From Treponema sp. (GTDB lineage Bacteria; Spirochaetota; Spirochaetia; Treponematales; Treponemataceae): a stretch of DNA of 64,000 nucleotides. The position numbers and the translations under genes were made by a program. Below are positions 26,998-36,558 of the stretch, piece by piece (position 1 is the stretch's first letter; every line of letters begins with the position of its first letter). The stretch is from the NCBI GenBank assembly GCA_016294035.1, contig JAEDCT010000002.1, positions 62,001 through 126,000 of the forward strand, read 5' to 3'. The notes under the pieces were generated by a model. The model saw only the letters and a list, made by a program, of their open reading frames with translations. It did not search any database and was not told the DNA's origin.

Positions 26998-29900
26998 CTA
27001 TGGATTTGTCTGGACCACATTCAATTCAGGCCATCCGTAATAAGGAGAATCCGGATCACTTATAATGCTCCATGTCCACAACTGGTCTACAGAAATGTTT
27101 GATGGATATCCACTACGATCATTTAGTGTAGAAAGCTTTTCAACTGCATTAGCTGCATCAATTTCATAAAGATTTTCAGGTGATTGACCGCTTTCATTTC
27201 TTCCAACTCCATTTGAGTTTGAAACAGTTCCACGATATTCACAGCCGGAACGATAAACAGAATATCCAACAAATCCTCCAGTACCAAGATATCCGGCAAT
27301 TGCTCCCGGATGTCCTTCATGATGTTCCGAAGTTTCAAAAGTTGACTTTGTATATATTCTGCCGTAGTTGAAACAATTTTTTATATTTCCCCTATTAGTT
27401 CCCGCAATTCCACCGGCATTACAATATACAGTACCTTTCCAAATCTCTACGTCATTATTTGAAATATCACCATAGTTGGCACAATTGAAAATTTTTCCCG
27501 ATTCCATGTTTTCCCGGACAATTCCACCAATATTACCGAAATCTTTTCCCGATACAGCAGCGTAGTTTACAACGTTATAAACTGAACCAAAGTTATTCCC
27601 GACAGCTGCACTAAGCTTGCAATAATTAATTGAACCATTATTAATATATGATCCCTTTACAACCAGATTCTTTACTACACCACCATCAGCAAGCCAATCA
27701 ATTATGGCGCCTCCCTTGGACGTTTCAGATTCCTTCTTCAAGGTTACTGTGTGTCCATGTCCATTAAATGTTCCATAGTATTTATTGTTCTCTGCACCAA
27801 TGACAGGACAGCTTTCATCAAGAGTAATATCTTGGGTCAAATTAATATTATGAGGGAAACCAGTATCCATCGAAATAGAATTCAAATATTCAGCAGCAGC
27901 CTTAAATGTTGCAACAGAACTGATGTTTAGGGTATCACTAATCGGGTAATTGGTGGTTTTACTGCTGTATGTCATTCCGTTATAAGTACATGACATGTAA
28001 ATTGTATATTCCGTTCCTGGAGGAGGAACTGGACAGCTTGACATTACACAATAACTTGAATTTGATTTATTAACCTGATGGTTCGATAATATGTCATCTC
28101 GAATCATGACACCCATGAAGAGGCTGGAAGCTACGACAGGATTTCCATTTTCATCCTCAAGAGAACAAATGAAAGCTTTTTTGATGTCACACATAAGCTT
28201 AAACTTAATCTTTCCAGGATTGTTGCTTATCTGAACATTTGCAGACAGATTCTTTGTGAGAACTCCGGAATTTGAAGGTCCAAGAACACAGTAATACTTT
28301 ACATTATCATGAGGAATTACCATGAAGTTGTCTGCAACCTTTTCTGTAAGAGTAACTCCAGAAACAGGCTTAACCATAACATAATTTAGTCCGGAATGCT
28401 GGCTGTAGTCACTTGGTTCAATCCATGCAGCAGGAGTCTTTGTAAGAGTATTGTCCGTGTAGACATACTTACCGTTAAGCGAAATCTTATATGGATTTGC
28501 TTCAGTATGGGTTACTGATGATGTTCCGGAAAGGATGAAATTTCCTGTTCCATTAAGATTAACATCACCGTTAACAGTACAGTTCCTGAGCTTAAGATTT
28601 TCAGAACTTGTGTAATTTATGCCTGAATCAAAAGTAATGTCTGTAAATGTACATTCTCCCCCAGAGACAGCAAATTTTGATCCCGCTGTTGCAGGCTTAA
28701 TCTTTCGGACTGTTGCTGCACCTGAAGAATTTGATCCGACAACTGTTACAGGCCTGTCTTGATCATTAACAGCCAAATTTTCCGTGATGTCAGAAAGAAG
28801 GATTACTCTGTTTTGGGTTTCCGCTGGATTATCTTCAAAGAAGCTGATTGCAGTTGCAATTGAATTAACCGGAGAAGCCTTTGTTCCAAGTCCGGATGAC
28901 GCACCTGCAGAAACATATACTGTCTTTACAACCGGCTTAACATATCCAACAACAGTTTCGCTGTCTATATAGGTTCGCTTTCGTGACGACACCTTGATCT
29001 TTGTGTAACCCGGCACAACCGGAATAGTCTTGGCAGAAGTCAGCTTTCCAGAATCATAGGGTGTCGACTCGTAGTTGATTCCATCCACACTGGAGTAAAG
29101 CTCGTAGTAAACGGTTACACCTGAAACAGGATGATTGACGTTGTTCGGATTTTGTGTCATGGTCGGAGGAGCAATTCTTATTGACCCCATACCTGTTGAT
29201 GAATCCTGGTCAATGCGCACATTAGTGTCAGCATCAAAGGGATCTGAAAGTGCCTGAGTTGGAACAGATAAATTTGTTCCGTTTCTTGAGGTAGTAATCA
29301 GTGCAGGGCCAAGCATTTCTGCCTTTACCGATGTTTCCGCCATGGAAGAAAGGCCACCCTTATCTGTTACGGTAAGTGTGTAAATAATATTATCCGTAGA
29401 CTGAGTTGTTCCTGTAAGGTAGTAGAAGCTGTTTGCATCCTCAATGAAAGAAAGACCTGCAGCCTCGGTATTAACATCAAGATCGGCAGGGGCAGTCCTT
29501 ATCATTTTTGTGCCGCCGTTCTGAACACTGAGAGTTCCGTCAGCCGCAATGTTAAAGTCATAAGTGTCTGACTGTCCATTACTTGAAGTAATCTTAATTG
29601 ACTTTATGTCCTTGTGAATTCCAGTTGATGAAAAATTTCCCTCTGACCCCATATTGAAACAAACGACATATTTGTTTGAGTCATAAATCATAACAACTCC
29701 GCCGTATGGCTCAAGAGGAAGTGAATTACACACAACCTTAAGATCAGAATAGCTTTCAAAAGGAACTCCGGAAAGCGGATGAGTCAAATCAAATTTAGGA
29801 GATATATTAAAACCACCCTCGCAGGCACGCAGGAAATCTTTCTTGACCGTAAGAATAATCTCAGACTTGTCATTAGGATTCTGAATGAGAGTATAGAATG

Positions 29901-30261
29901 CCATTGGATTAAGAGGGGCTCCCCAAAGATGCGGCCATTCCGACTGGGCATCCAAAGCCTTAAACTCAGGATGAGACATTCTGATGTTCACATTGTCAGT
30001 GAAGGCGTACTCCTTCGGGTTTCGCAGGTAAAAGGAGACGGTAAAGTCTTCTCCGCAACCGACATAATATGTTCCGGCGGAAAAAATTCCCTCATATCCC
30101 TTGACCTCATACTTTTCGATGGCGGCAGTATCAGTGTAAAGCTCAAAAAAAGATCTTACGGGTTCGTTAAAGGAATCCTCAAGCATTGCACAGGATGCAA
30201 GAACGGACATTCCTATTCCAGAGAATAAAAATTTCAGAAATCCAGAAAATAACTTTTTCAC
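26998..30261 (-). CDS. Large surface lipoprotein with GLUG-type repeats
   Basis: 1087 aa from a GTG start. The lipobox is LASC (Cys 24). The first third is beta-rich with bacterial Ig-like features. The middle (~455-600) begins VYVSAGASSGLGTKASPV and then reads as a right-handed beta-helix (ITFDSGINYTSSENLKLRNCTV). Near the C-terminus GLUG-like repeats appear (GSVYNVVNYAAVSG, GNIGGIVREN, GGIAGTNRGNIKNC). Such proteins are typically surface adhesins or carbohydrate-interacting proteins of host-associated bacteria. It is the first gene of the lipoprotein operon; I did not find a convincing promoter. Confidence 0.8.
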   Translation of the reverse strand: MKKLFSGFLKFLFSGIGMSVLASCAMLEDSFNEPVRSFFELYTDTAAIEKYEVKGYEGIFSAGTYYVGCGEDFTVSFYLRNPKEYAFTDNVNIRMSHPEFKALDAQSEWPHLWGAPLNPMAFYTLIQNPNDKSEIILTVKKDFLRACEGGFNISPKFDLTHPLSGVPFESYSDLKVVCNSLPLEPYGGVVMIYDSNKYVVCFNMGSEGNFSSTGIHKDIKSIKITSSNGQSDTYDFNIAADGTLSVQNGGTKMIRTAPADLDVNTEAAGLSFIEDANSFYYLTGTTQSTDNIIYTLTVTDKGGLSSMAETSVKAEMLGPALITTSRNGTNLSVPTQALSDPFDADTNVRIDQDSSTGMGSIRIAPPTMTQNPNNVNHPVSGVTVYYELYSSVDGINYESTPYDSGKLTSAKTIPVVPGYTKIKVSSRKRTYIDSETVVGYVKPVVKTVYVSAGASSGLGTKASPVNSIATAISFFEDNPAETQNRVILLSDITENLAVNDQDRPVTVVGSNSSGAATVRKIKPATAGSKFAVSGGECTFTDITFDSGINYTSSENLKLRNCTVNGDVNLNGTGNFILSGTSSVTHTEANPYKISLNGKYVYTDNTLTKTPAAWIEPSDYSQHSGLNYVMVKPVSGVTLTEKVADNFMVIPHDNVKYYCVLGPSNSGVLTKNLSANVQISNNPGKIKFKLMCDIKKAFICSLEDENGNPVVASSLFMGVMIRDDILSNHQVNKSNSSYCVMSSCPVPPPGTEYTIYMSCTYNGMTYSSKTTNYPISDTLNISSVATFKAAAEYLNSISMDTGFPHNINLTQDITLDESCPVIGAENNKYYGTFNGHGHTVTLKKESETSKGGAIIDWLADGGVVKNLVVKGSYINNGSINYCKLSAAVGNNFGSVYNVVNYAAVSGKDFGNIGGIVRENMESGKIFNCANYGDISNNDVEIWKGTVYCNAGGIAGTNRGNIKNCFNYGRIYTKSTFETSEHHEGHPGAIAGYLGTGGFVGYSVYRSGCEYRGTVSNSNGVGRNESGQSPENLYEIDAANAVEKLSTLNDRSGYPSNISVDQLWTWSIISDPDSPYYGWPELNVVQTNP

Positions 30262-30423
30262 TTTTTAATAAACTCTCTACTTTGAAAAAATGCGCACAAA
30301 AAGCACAGTTTATTTCATATATATACATCAATATTTTATCGGAAATTTTACTCATTTGTCTAGAATTTTGGAGAATTTAAACATTTTAAGGCCAGTGAAA
30401 ACCAGCAACCAAAAACACCTTAA

Positions 30424-30452
30424 TTGAAATTATTCTTCCTAAACGCTAAAAT
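30424..30452 (+). promoter_or_regulatory. Sigma70 promoter, leaderless arrangement
   Basis: TTGAAA (30424-30429), 17-bp spacer, TAAAAT (30447-30452), seven bases, ATG at 30460. It fixes the start of the transporter: the earlier in-frame TTG at 30424 is the -35 box itself. Confidence 0.65.
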
Positions 30453-30459
30453 CTTCGGC

Positions 30460-31812
30460 ATGTTGTTAGCACAAATTTTATCTGTTTCCATCTTTGTGGT
30501 GATGTTCATTCTCATCATCCTGGAAATATTTGAACGACAGTGGACAACTCTGGTATGCGGGGCTCTAACACTGATCCTGGTATTTGGTCTGGGCATGCAC
30601 TCAGCAGAGGCAGCTCTCAAAACACTCAACGTTGAAAACATTTTTACGCTTGGGTTCTGGTATGCAGCAGAAGGCGGAGAGGGAGAATCCAGCGGAATCA
30701 ACTGGGCTACAATCATCTTCATCACCGGAATGATGATCATGGTTGAAGGAATGGCACGTGTCGGATTCTTCAGATGGCTGTGCATGCTTCTTGCTAAGGC
30801 TGTTAAGTACAAGGTAATTCCTATCTTTGTAACTTTCATGCTTATGTCTGGAATTCTTGCTATGTTCATCGACTCAATCACAGTTATCCTGTTCCTTGCA
30901 GCAGTCACTGTTGAACTCAGCCAGCTTCTAAAATTCAACCCGGTTCCAATGGTTCTTGCAGAAGTATTCTGTGCAAACCTGGGTGGATCCGCAACAATGT
31001 GTGGTGACCCTCCAAATATCATCATCGGAACTTCATTCGGTTACTCATTTGCTGACTTTGTATGCAACACAGGTGTAATTGCCGGCATTTCATTGATATT
31101 CATTCTTGTGTTCTTCTTCTTCAGCTACAGAAAGGAACTTTCAACCTCTGAGACAGTTGATACATCTGCATTCCCTACTCCAGAAAGTGCAATCACAGAC
31201 AAGAAGGGATTCGTTGTTTCTTCCGTTATCTTCGCAATTGCAGTTCTCATGCTTGTTACTCACGCTCAGACACATCTCAGCGTTGCAACAATCGGTCTTT
31301 TCATTTCAATCATTACTCTCCTGACAGCCCCAAGGCACATAAGGGAAATCATGAGCAAGGTTGACTATAAGACAGTTCTCTTCTTCCTGGGACTCTTCGT
31401 TGTCGTAGGCGGACTTGAACAGACTGAAATTCTCAAGCTCATTGCAGGATTCATCCAGAGCATTTCAGGCGGAAACACATACATCATGATTGCAATCATC
31501 ATCTGGGTAAGTGCAATGGCATCTGCTTTCGTAGACAACATTCCATTTGCCGCAACCATGATTCCGGTTATCCAGACATTGAGCGGTTCAACTGGTGTTG
31601 ACCTCAAGACAATGACATGGGCCCTTTCCATGGGAACTGATATTGGTGGCAGCGCAACTCCAATCGGGGCAAGTGCAAACGTTGTCGGAACATCAGTTGT
31701 TGCCAAGGCCGGACATCCGGTAAGCTGGGGAACATACTGCAAAAAAGCCGTACCTGCTACTATAATAGTTATGGTTATTTCTACCGTATATATATTTATA
31801 AAGTACTTATAG
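30460..31812 (+). CDS. ArsB/NhaD-type ion transporter
   Basis: 450 aa, about 11-12 membrane helices. GGSATMCGDPPNIIIG and the pseudo-symmetric GGSATPIGASANVVG are the duplicated signature loops of the ion transporter superfamily (ArsB, NhaD, CitM). IDSITVILFLAAV and VDNIPFAATMIPV are the paired membrane motifs. The substrate may be Na+/H+, arsenite or a carboxylate. The start was chosen by the promoter position. It is followed 15 bp later by a cytidylate-kinase-like gene in the same transcript, a pairing whose meaning is unclear. Confidence 0.85.
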   Translation: MLLAQILSVSIFVVMFILIILEIFERQWTTLVCGALTLILVFGLGMHSAEAALKTLNVENIFTLGFWYAAEGGEGESSGINWATIIFITGMMIMVEGMARVGFFRWLCMLLAKAVKYKVIPIFVTFMLMSGILAMFIDSITVILFLAAVTVELSQLLKFNPVPMVLAEVFCANLGGSATMCGDPPNIIIGTSFGYSFADFVCNTGVIAGISLIFILVFFFFSYRKELSTSETVDTSAFPTPESAITDKKGFVVSSVIFAIAVLMLVTHAQTHLSVATIGLFISIITLLTAPRHIREIMSKVDYKTVLFFLGLFVVVGGLEQTEILKLIAGFIQSISGGNTYIMIAIIIWVSAMASAFVDNIPFAATMIPVIQTLSGSTGVDLKTMTWALSMGTDIGGSATPIGASANVVGTSVVAKAGHPVSWGTYCKKAVPATIIVMVISTVYIFIKYL

Positions 31813-31827
31813 CCTAGGGGGTCAGCC

Positions 31828-32427
31828 ATGGATAAGCAAATTATTATTTCAATCGGACGTGAATACGGAAGCGCAGGTCATGTTGTTGCAAAGATTCTTG
31901 CAGAAAAACTGGGAATTGAAGTATTTGACAGGAACCTTCTTGATGAAATTGCAGGCGTAAAGAAAGTCGACACAAACAACCTTAGAATGTACGACGAAAA
32001 GCCAAGGCTCAGATTCTTCTCAAGAACTGTTCGAGGATACTCAAATTCACCTGAACAGAATGTTGCAGAACTTCAGTTTGCCCTTCTCAAGTCAAAGGCA
32101 GCTGATGGTGACTCCTTCATCATTGTTGGGCGCTGTGCAGATGACCTGTTCCGCGGAATGGACAACTTTATTTCCATCTTCATAAACGCTGATATGGATG
32201 CACGACTTAAGCGCGTAATTGACCGCCATCCGGGAATCAATCAGCTTGAAGCAAAAAGAAAGATTGTCCAGCATGACAAAAAACGTGCTGCTTACCACGA
32301 CTTCTTCGTTAAAGGCGGAAAGTGGGGAAATGCAAAGAACTACGACCTGTGCATAAACTCTACAAGGCTTGGAATTGAGGGAACCGCAGACTTCCTCTAC
32401 GACTATATTCAGCAGAGAATTAAATAA
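31828..32427 (+). CDS. Cytidylate kinase-like protein
   Basis: 199 aa. ISIGREYGSAGHVVAKILAEKLG matches the start of the Cytidylate_kin2 family with a slightly altered P-loop (GREYGSAG), followed by FDRNLLDEIA, IIVGRCADDLF and RHPGINQLEAKRKI. Proteins of the family are nucleoside-monophosphate-kinase folds; their substrate is usually not proven. A strong GGGGGT ribosome site precedes the ATG. Cotranscribed with the transporter and ended by an intrinsic terminator. A second family member is at 46797. Confidence 0.82.
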   Translation: MDKQIIISIGREYGSAGHVVAKILAEKLGIEVFDRNLLDEIAGVKKVDTNNLRMYDEKPRLRFFSRTVRGYSNSPEQNVAELQFALLKSKAADGDSFIIVGRCADDLFRGMDNFISIFINADMDARLKRVIDRHPGINQLEAKRKIVQHDKKRAAYHDFFVKGGKWGNAKNYDLCINSTRLGIEGTADFLYDYIQQRIK

Positions 32428-32446
32428 AAATACTAATGAAATCAAG

Positions 32447-32483
32447 AACCCCGGGATTGAAGACTTCAGTTCCGGGGTTTTTT
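32447..32483 (+). terminator. Intrinsic terminator
   Basis: AACCCCGGGA pairs with TTCCGGGGTT (one G-U) around a 13-nt loop, followed by six T. Confidence 0.88.
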
Positions 32484-32560
32484 AATTTGTGACCAGGTGA
32501 CAGTATTAAATCGTCAGTGATTAGAGTTTTTGGATATTTTTTCCAATAATTATGAATATC

Positions 32561-32589
32561 TTGTTAATTAATAAAACTAGCCTTATAAT
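32561..32589 (+). promoter_or_regulatory. Sigma70 promoter, near-leaderless arrangement
   Basis: TTGTTA (32561-32566), 17-bp spacer, TATAAT (32584-32589), nine bases, ATG at 32599. No ribosome site. Confidence 0.65.
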
Positions 32590-32598
32590 TATTTTGTT

Positions 32599-34731
32599 AT
32601 GCTGTTCAAAAAATTTTTCACACAAACAAATATATCAAGCATTATCATAGGATCGACTTTATCGCGCATTATTTTCGCAATCATTCTATATTTTATTTCG
32701 GCATTTATTTTTTTAATCGCATCAATATATGAAACAAAAACAAGAACAACATCCAAGATTGCGTCTACCATTGCAGATGAGATTACCTGGTTTATCCAGT
32801 CCTACAAAAATACTGCAGAAGCCATAGGATGCATTCCAGAACTTTCAATGACAAACATTCCACCAAAACTTAAGCAGATTCTCATTGCCAACAAGGCAAA
32901 GGAATTTAATTTTGACTTCGGCGGAATCATTCGCAAGGACGGATGGTCAGACTACGACAACCGCTACCGCGGAGACAGGTACTACTTTAAGAAAGCACTC
33001 AGCGGAGTTTCTTCAGTAAATGATCCGCTTCATTCAAGAACATCAGGCATGCTCCAGCTTATATTCGGGGCACCAATCTGGAAGGGTGGAATTTACCACG
33101 GAACAATCGACTCAATACTCTATATTGGTGTTGACCCGGAAACTCTGAATAACATTATGAGAAAGCATGGATCGCTGACAAACAAGGGTCAGGCATACAT
33201 CATCAACAAAACGGGAACAATTATTGCATCAGAAGACTCTAGCCTTGTTTACGACATGACAAATCACATTCACATTGCTGCCACAAACAAGAAATTTGAC
33301 AACATTGCAAAAGCAGAAAAAAAGATGCTCAAGGGCAAACCAACATCTCAGGTTGTCTATAATGACGGCATGATCTACCTGTACACATCATACCCGATTG
33401 AAAACACACCGGACTGGATTCTCGTAATCACTTCCCCATTTACACCGCAGCTCACAATGCTCTTTTACTTCATTCTTGCCTTTGGATTAACTTCCCTGCT
33501 GGTTCTTTTCCTGTCTTACAAAAAGCTCAGGAAGGTTTCAAATGGAATCTCAAATCCAATCATGAAAATGGCAGACAGAATCCACAGTGCATCAGTTGGA
33601 GATTTTTCATCAGAAATAAACAGGGATTATCCTTTAGATGAAATCAGGACAATTTCCGAGGCAACACAGAATCTCATTAACCGAATGAATTTTGTCCTTA
33701 ACCCGCTGACAACCGAATCAGCTTCTGATATTTCAACACAGATCAGATTCTCCAGCTTCATGAAAATCCAGGAAAACTTTTCCAAAACCTTAAACCTGAT
33801 TCTATGTATCTACGATAAAAAAATGAATCCGATTCTTGGAAATCCACAGCCTGAAGCACTGAATCCAAGAAGATTCAACATTATCATAAACAAGAAAATA
33901 TTTGGCACATGCGAAATTTCACCAAAAGAAAACTGCACCCTTTCTGACATTGAAATTGAATGTATCGGCGAATCAGTTTCTGAGCTTATCTCACGACTCA
34001 TTGAAAACAGCATCGAAAAAGAAATCCGTTATGAAGGCTGGAAAAAGAACGAACAGTACAACCTTGAATCCCTTGTTAAGTCAACTGAAAACCTGAAAAA
34101 AGATATTTCTGAATGGCTTGAAACAAAGGAAAATGATCCGTCACAAAATAACAGTCAGGATATCGGGAAAATTTTCTCAGACATCAAGAAAAACTTCTCA
34201 AACATTGCCGTAACAAGCAAATATGCAAAGCTTACTGACTACAACTCGAATATTATTGAATCAGACTATGAAACATCAGAGATTATCAATTCTATTCAGG
34301 AAAAAATCCACAATGAAATCAGTGCTTCTATTTCATTTGCTGCATCATCAAAGATTCCTGTCAAGCTTTTTGGAGACCCGTCATCAATCGCAAAAGCCAT
34401 CATAAAAACAACTTCAACCATTGAAGAAAAATGGCCGGAAGCAGACAAAACCATAACATTCTCAAGCGAACAAAATCAATTCTGTACTATGCTTTCAACA
34501 AAAATTGCCATGTTCAACCCCATGATTGGAAATGAAGAAATCAGAAGGCTCATGCTAATTTCAAAGCAGACAAACCTTTCCTCTGAGAAGCTTGATGTAT
34601 TTGAACAGAACTTCATGGCTGCCTTCAAGCTGGTTCACAGGCTAAACGGAAATATCATCATAAAGAGCACAGACAAAACTGTTGAAATGGAAATCAAGAT
34701 TCCACAGCTTTCAGCAATCCAGGATAACTGA
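32599..34731 (+). CDS. dCache-HAMP membrane sensor with a degenerate histidine-kinase-like C-terminus
   Basis: 710 aa. A first membrane helix (~22-43), an extracellular Cache sensor domain (~45-285; YRGDRYYFKKALSG, GQAYIINKTGTIIASED), a second helix (~290-312) and a HAMP linker (~315-370) are clear. The C-terminal part (~590-705) has the shape of a kinase ATPase domain (GDPSSIAKAIIKTTSTI, then FKLVHRLNGNIIIKS and EMEIKIPQ) but lacks a phospho-acceptor His, the N-box asparagine and the glycine boxes. It is probably an inactive kinase that signals by contact. The GGDEF-EAL gene follows 8 bp later and is the likely partner. Confidence 0.8.
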   Translation: MLFKKFFTQTNISSIIIGSTLSRIIFAIILYFISAFIFLIASIYETKTRTTSKIASTIADEITWFIQSYKNTAEAIGCIPELSMTNIPPKLKQILIANKAKEFNFDFGGIIRKDGWSDYDNRYRGDRYYFKKALSGVSSVNDPLHSRTSGMLQLIFGAPIWKGGIYHGTIDSILYIGVDPETLNNIMRKHGSLTNKGQAYIINKTGTIIASEDSSLVYDMTNHIHIAATNKKFDNIAKAEKKMLKGKPTSQVVYNDGMIYLYTSYPIENTPDWILVITSPFTPQLTMLFYFILAFGLTSLLVLFLSYKKLRKVSNGISNPIMKMADRIHSASVGDFSSEINRDYPLDEIRTISEATQNLINRMNFVLNPLTTESASDISTQIRFSSFMKIQENFSKTLNLILCIYDKKMNPILGNPQPEALNPRRFNIIINKKIFGTCEISPKENCTLSDIEIECIGESVSELISRLIENSIEKEIRYEGWKKNEQYNLESLVKSTENLKKDISEWLETKENDPSQNNSQDIGKIFSDIKKNFSNIAVTSKYAKLTDYNSNIIESDYETSEIINSIQEKIHNEISASISFAASSKIPVKLFGDPSSIAKAIIKTTSTIEEKWPEADKTITFSSEQNQFCTMLSTKIAMFNPMIGNEEIRRLMLISKQTNLSSEKLDVFEQNFMAAFKLVHRLNGNIIIKSTDKTVEMEIKIPQLSAIQDN

Positions 34732-34739
34732 GGTAAAAC

Positions 34740-36449
34740 ATGAGTAACTATACACCAGAAAAATTTACGGCAGCAATAGATAAATTTATTTTGCAAAGCA
34801 AAGGCGAATTGTTCATTGAAGGTGAAAACACTCAGGAAATGCTCAAGGATCTTTCTATGGTTCTTGGAATCTCAAGAATTGATGTTTGCCGTGTTGAATA
34901 TGCAATAGAATGTGGTAAGCAGGAAACCTTTAACCAAACATATTTCAGGCTTTCAAGCATAGACATCAACAGAAAATTTGAAGTTGTTATCGAAGAAAAA
35001 AACATTATTAAGGTGACATACAGTTACTTCCAGATTCCAGGTGACGATGACTGGAATGACGAAACAAAAAATCACCTGAACATGATTTCAAACATAATGT
35101 ACCTGTATTCAAAAGTTTTCTATCTTAATAAATTCATTGAATACGGTGCAACCCATGACCACAGGTTCCCTCTGATTCACAACCACAATTTCCTAATTGA
35201 CAGAATGAATGAGCTGATTGAAAACAATAAGATTTCAGAATATGGCATTGCATTCTTCAACATCCACAACTTTAATCGTGTTAACCGCGTATTTGGCGAA
35301 ACGGCTGGAAATGAAGTACTCAAGAACTACTTCCAGTGGCTAAATAATCTGGTGGAAGGAAAATCTCCGGAAGAAAGCAAGGGTGTTGTGTGTGCCCTGG
35401 GAGGAGACAACGGAATTGTCCTGTACAAGAAAGAACTGGAAACTGAAATCATGAGATTCTTTGACAAGACAGAAATTTCCATCAATCATAATGGAGAGAC
35501 TGAATCTATATTTCTTTCTTCACACGCCGGAATGAACAGCAAGCTTACATCTGAGATGACAGCACATTCCATCATCGGTACTGTTAATGCAACACTCACT
35601 CTTTCAAAAAGAAACAACTCTTCATCAATTATTTTCTATGACTCAAAATTCAAGAAGTCCAACGAGCAGAAGATTTTCATTGAAAAAATCTATAAGGAAG
35701 CGCTCACAAACGAAGAATTCATGGTTTATTACCAGCCAAAAGTTGATCTTCGGGATTATCGCCTGAGAGGAGCAGAAGCACTCGTAAGGTGGCGTCATGA
35801 GGGAACAATGATTTTCCCTGATGACTTCATTCCAATTCTTGAGCAGAACCAGCAGATTAAGTATCTTGACATCTACATGCTCAACCATGTTTGCAAGGAC
35901 ATCAAGGAATGGCTCAGGCAGGGAAAAGAAGTTCCTCAGATTTCCATCAATCTTTCACGTGCATCTTTAGGGATTCCAGACCTTGCAGGATTTATCTCAA
36001 ACACAATCAACACCTATGAAATTCCACGGCAGCTGATTCAGATTGAACTTACTGAATCTGCAAAGGATGCAAGCAATGAAGAGCTAAGACCTCTTGTAGA
36101 AGGATTAAATATGCAGGGAATTGGAACTGCAGTTGATGACTTTGGTACGGGATACTCTTCACTTTCTCTCATTCAGGAATTGCCATGGGATGTTATCAAA
36201 ATTGACAAGCATCTTCTGCGTGTTGCCCAGAAAACTGGCAGCCGCGAGCAGAAAATGTTCAAGGCAATTATTTCTATGGCAAACCTCATTGGACTTGAAC
36301 CAATTGTTGAAGGCGTTGAGTCCAGGGAAGACATTAAGCTGCTGAAAGAAAGCGGATGTTTCCTTGCCCAGGGATTTTACTTCAGCAAACCTATCCCAAA
36401 AGATGATTTTACAAAGCTTCTCAACAAATCAGAAGCAGAAATAGAATAA
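34740..36449 (+). CDS. Cyclic di-GMP phosphodiesterase with degenerate GGDEF and intact EAL domain
   Basis: 569 aa, soluble. The N-terminal ~140 residues are of unknown fold. The GGDEF-like domain (~150-300) reads LGGDNGIVLY where GGDEF is expected, so it should not make cyclic di-GMP. The EAL domain (~315-560) is intact: EALVRW, SINLS, IELTES, DDFGTGYSSL, IKIDK, EGVES and QGFYFSKP. It should hydrolyse cyclic di-GMP to pGpG. It follows the Cache-sensor gene after an 8-bp gap and probably takes its input from that protein. Confidence 0.92.
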   Translation: MSNYTPEKFTAAIDKFILQSKGELFIEGENTQEMLKDLSMVLGISRIDVCRVEYAIECGKQETFNQTYFRLSSIDINRKFEVVIEEKNIIKVTYSYFQIPGDDDWNDETKNHLNMISNIMYLYSKVFYLNKFIEYGATHDHRFPLIHNHNFLIDRMNELIENNKISEYGIAFFNIHNFNRVNRVFGETAGNEVLKNYFQWLNNLVEGKSPEESKGVVCALGGDNGIVLYKKELETEIMRFFDKTEISINHNGETESIFLSSHAGMNSKLTSEMTAHSIIGTVNATLTLSKRNNSSSIIFYDSKFKKSNEQKIFIEKIYKEALTNEEFMVYYQPKVDLRDYRLRGAEALVRWRHEGTMIFPDDFIPILEQNQQIKYLDIYMLNHVCKDIKEWLRQGKEVPQISINLSRASLGIPDLAGFISNTINTYEIPRQLIQIELTESAKDASNEELRPLVEGLNMQGIGTAVDDFGTGYSSLSLIQELPWDVIKIDKHLLRVAQKTGSREQKMFKAIISMANLIGLEPIVEGVESREDIKLLKESGCFLAQGFYFSKPIPKDDFTKLLNKSEAEIE

Positions 36450-36473
36450 TCTCTCACACAACAAACAAAACGA

Positions 36474-36528
36474 GAATACCCCTCTCACGGACAAAGTGTT
36501 GATTAAACTAAAAAAAATACTATCCGTC
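36474..36528 (+). repeat. Partial copy of the MITE terminal repeat
   Basis: GAATACCCCTCTCACGGACA and, after a gap, AAAAAAAATACTATCC correspond to the left end of the 43704-43908 element (GAATAT, CACGGAC, AAAATACTA). Even the bases before it (CGA) agree with the full element. It lies between the stops of two converging genes and is more diverged than the copy at 55457. Confidence 0.5.
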
Positions 36529-36558
36529 TTTTTATGAAAACACGATAAAATGTGGCTG

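Noticed and set aside
30424..30459. TTG start giving a 12-residue longer ion transporter
   Set aside because: This TTG is the -35 box of a well-formed promoter, has a stop codon directly before it and no ribosome site. The ATG at 30460 fits the leaderless pattern.
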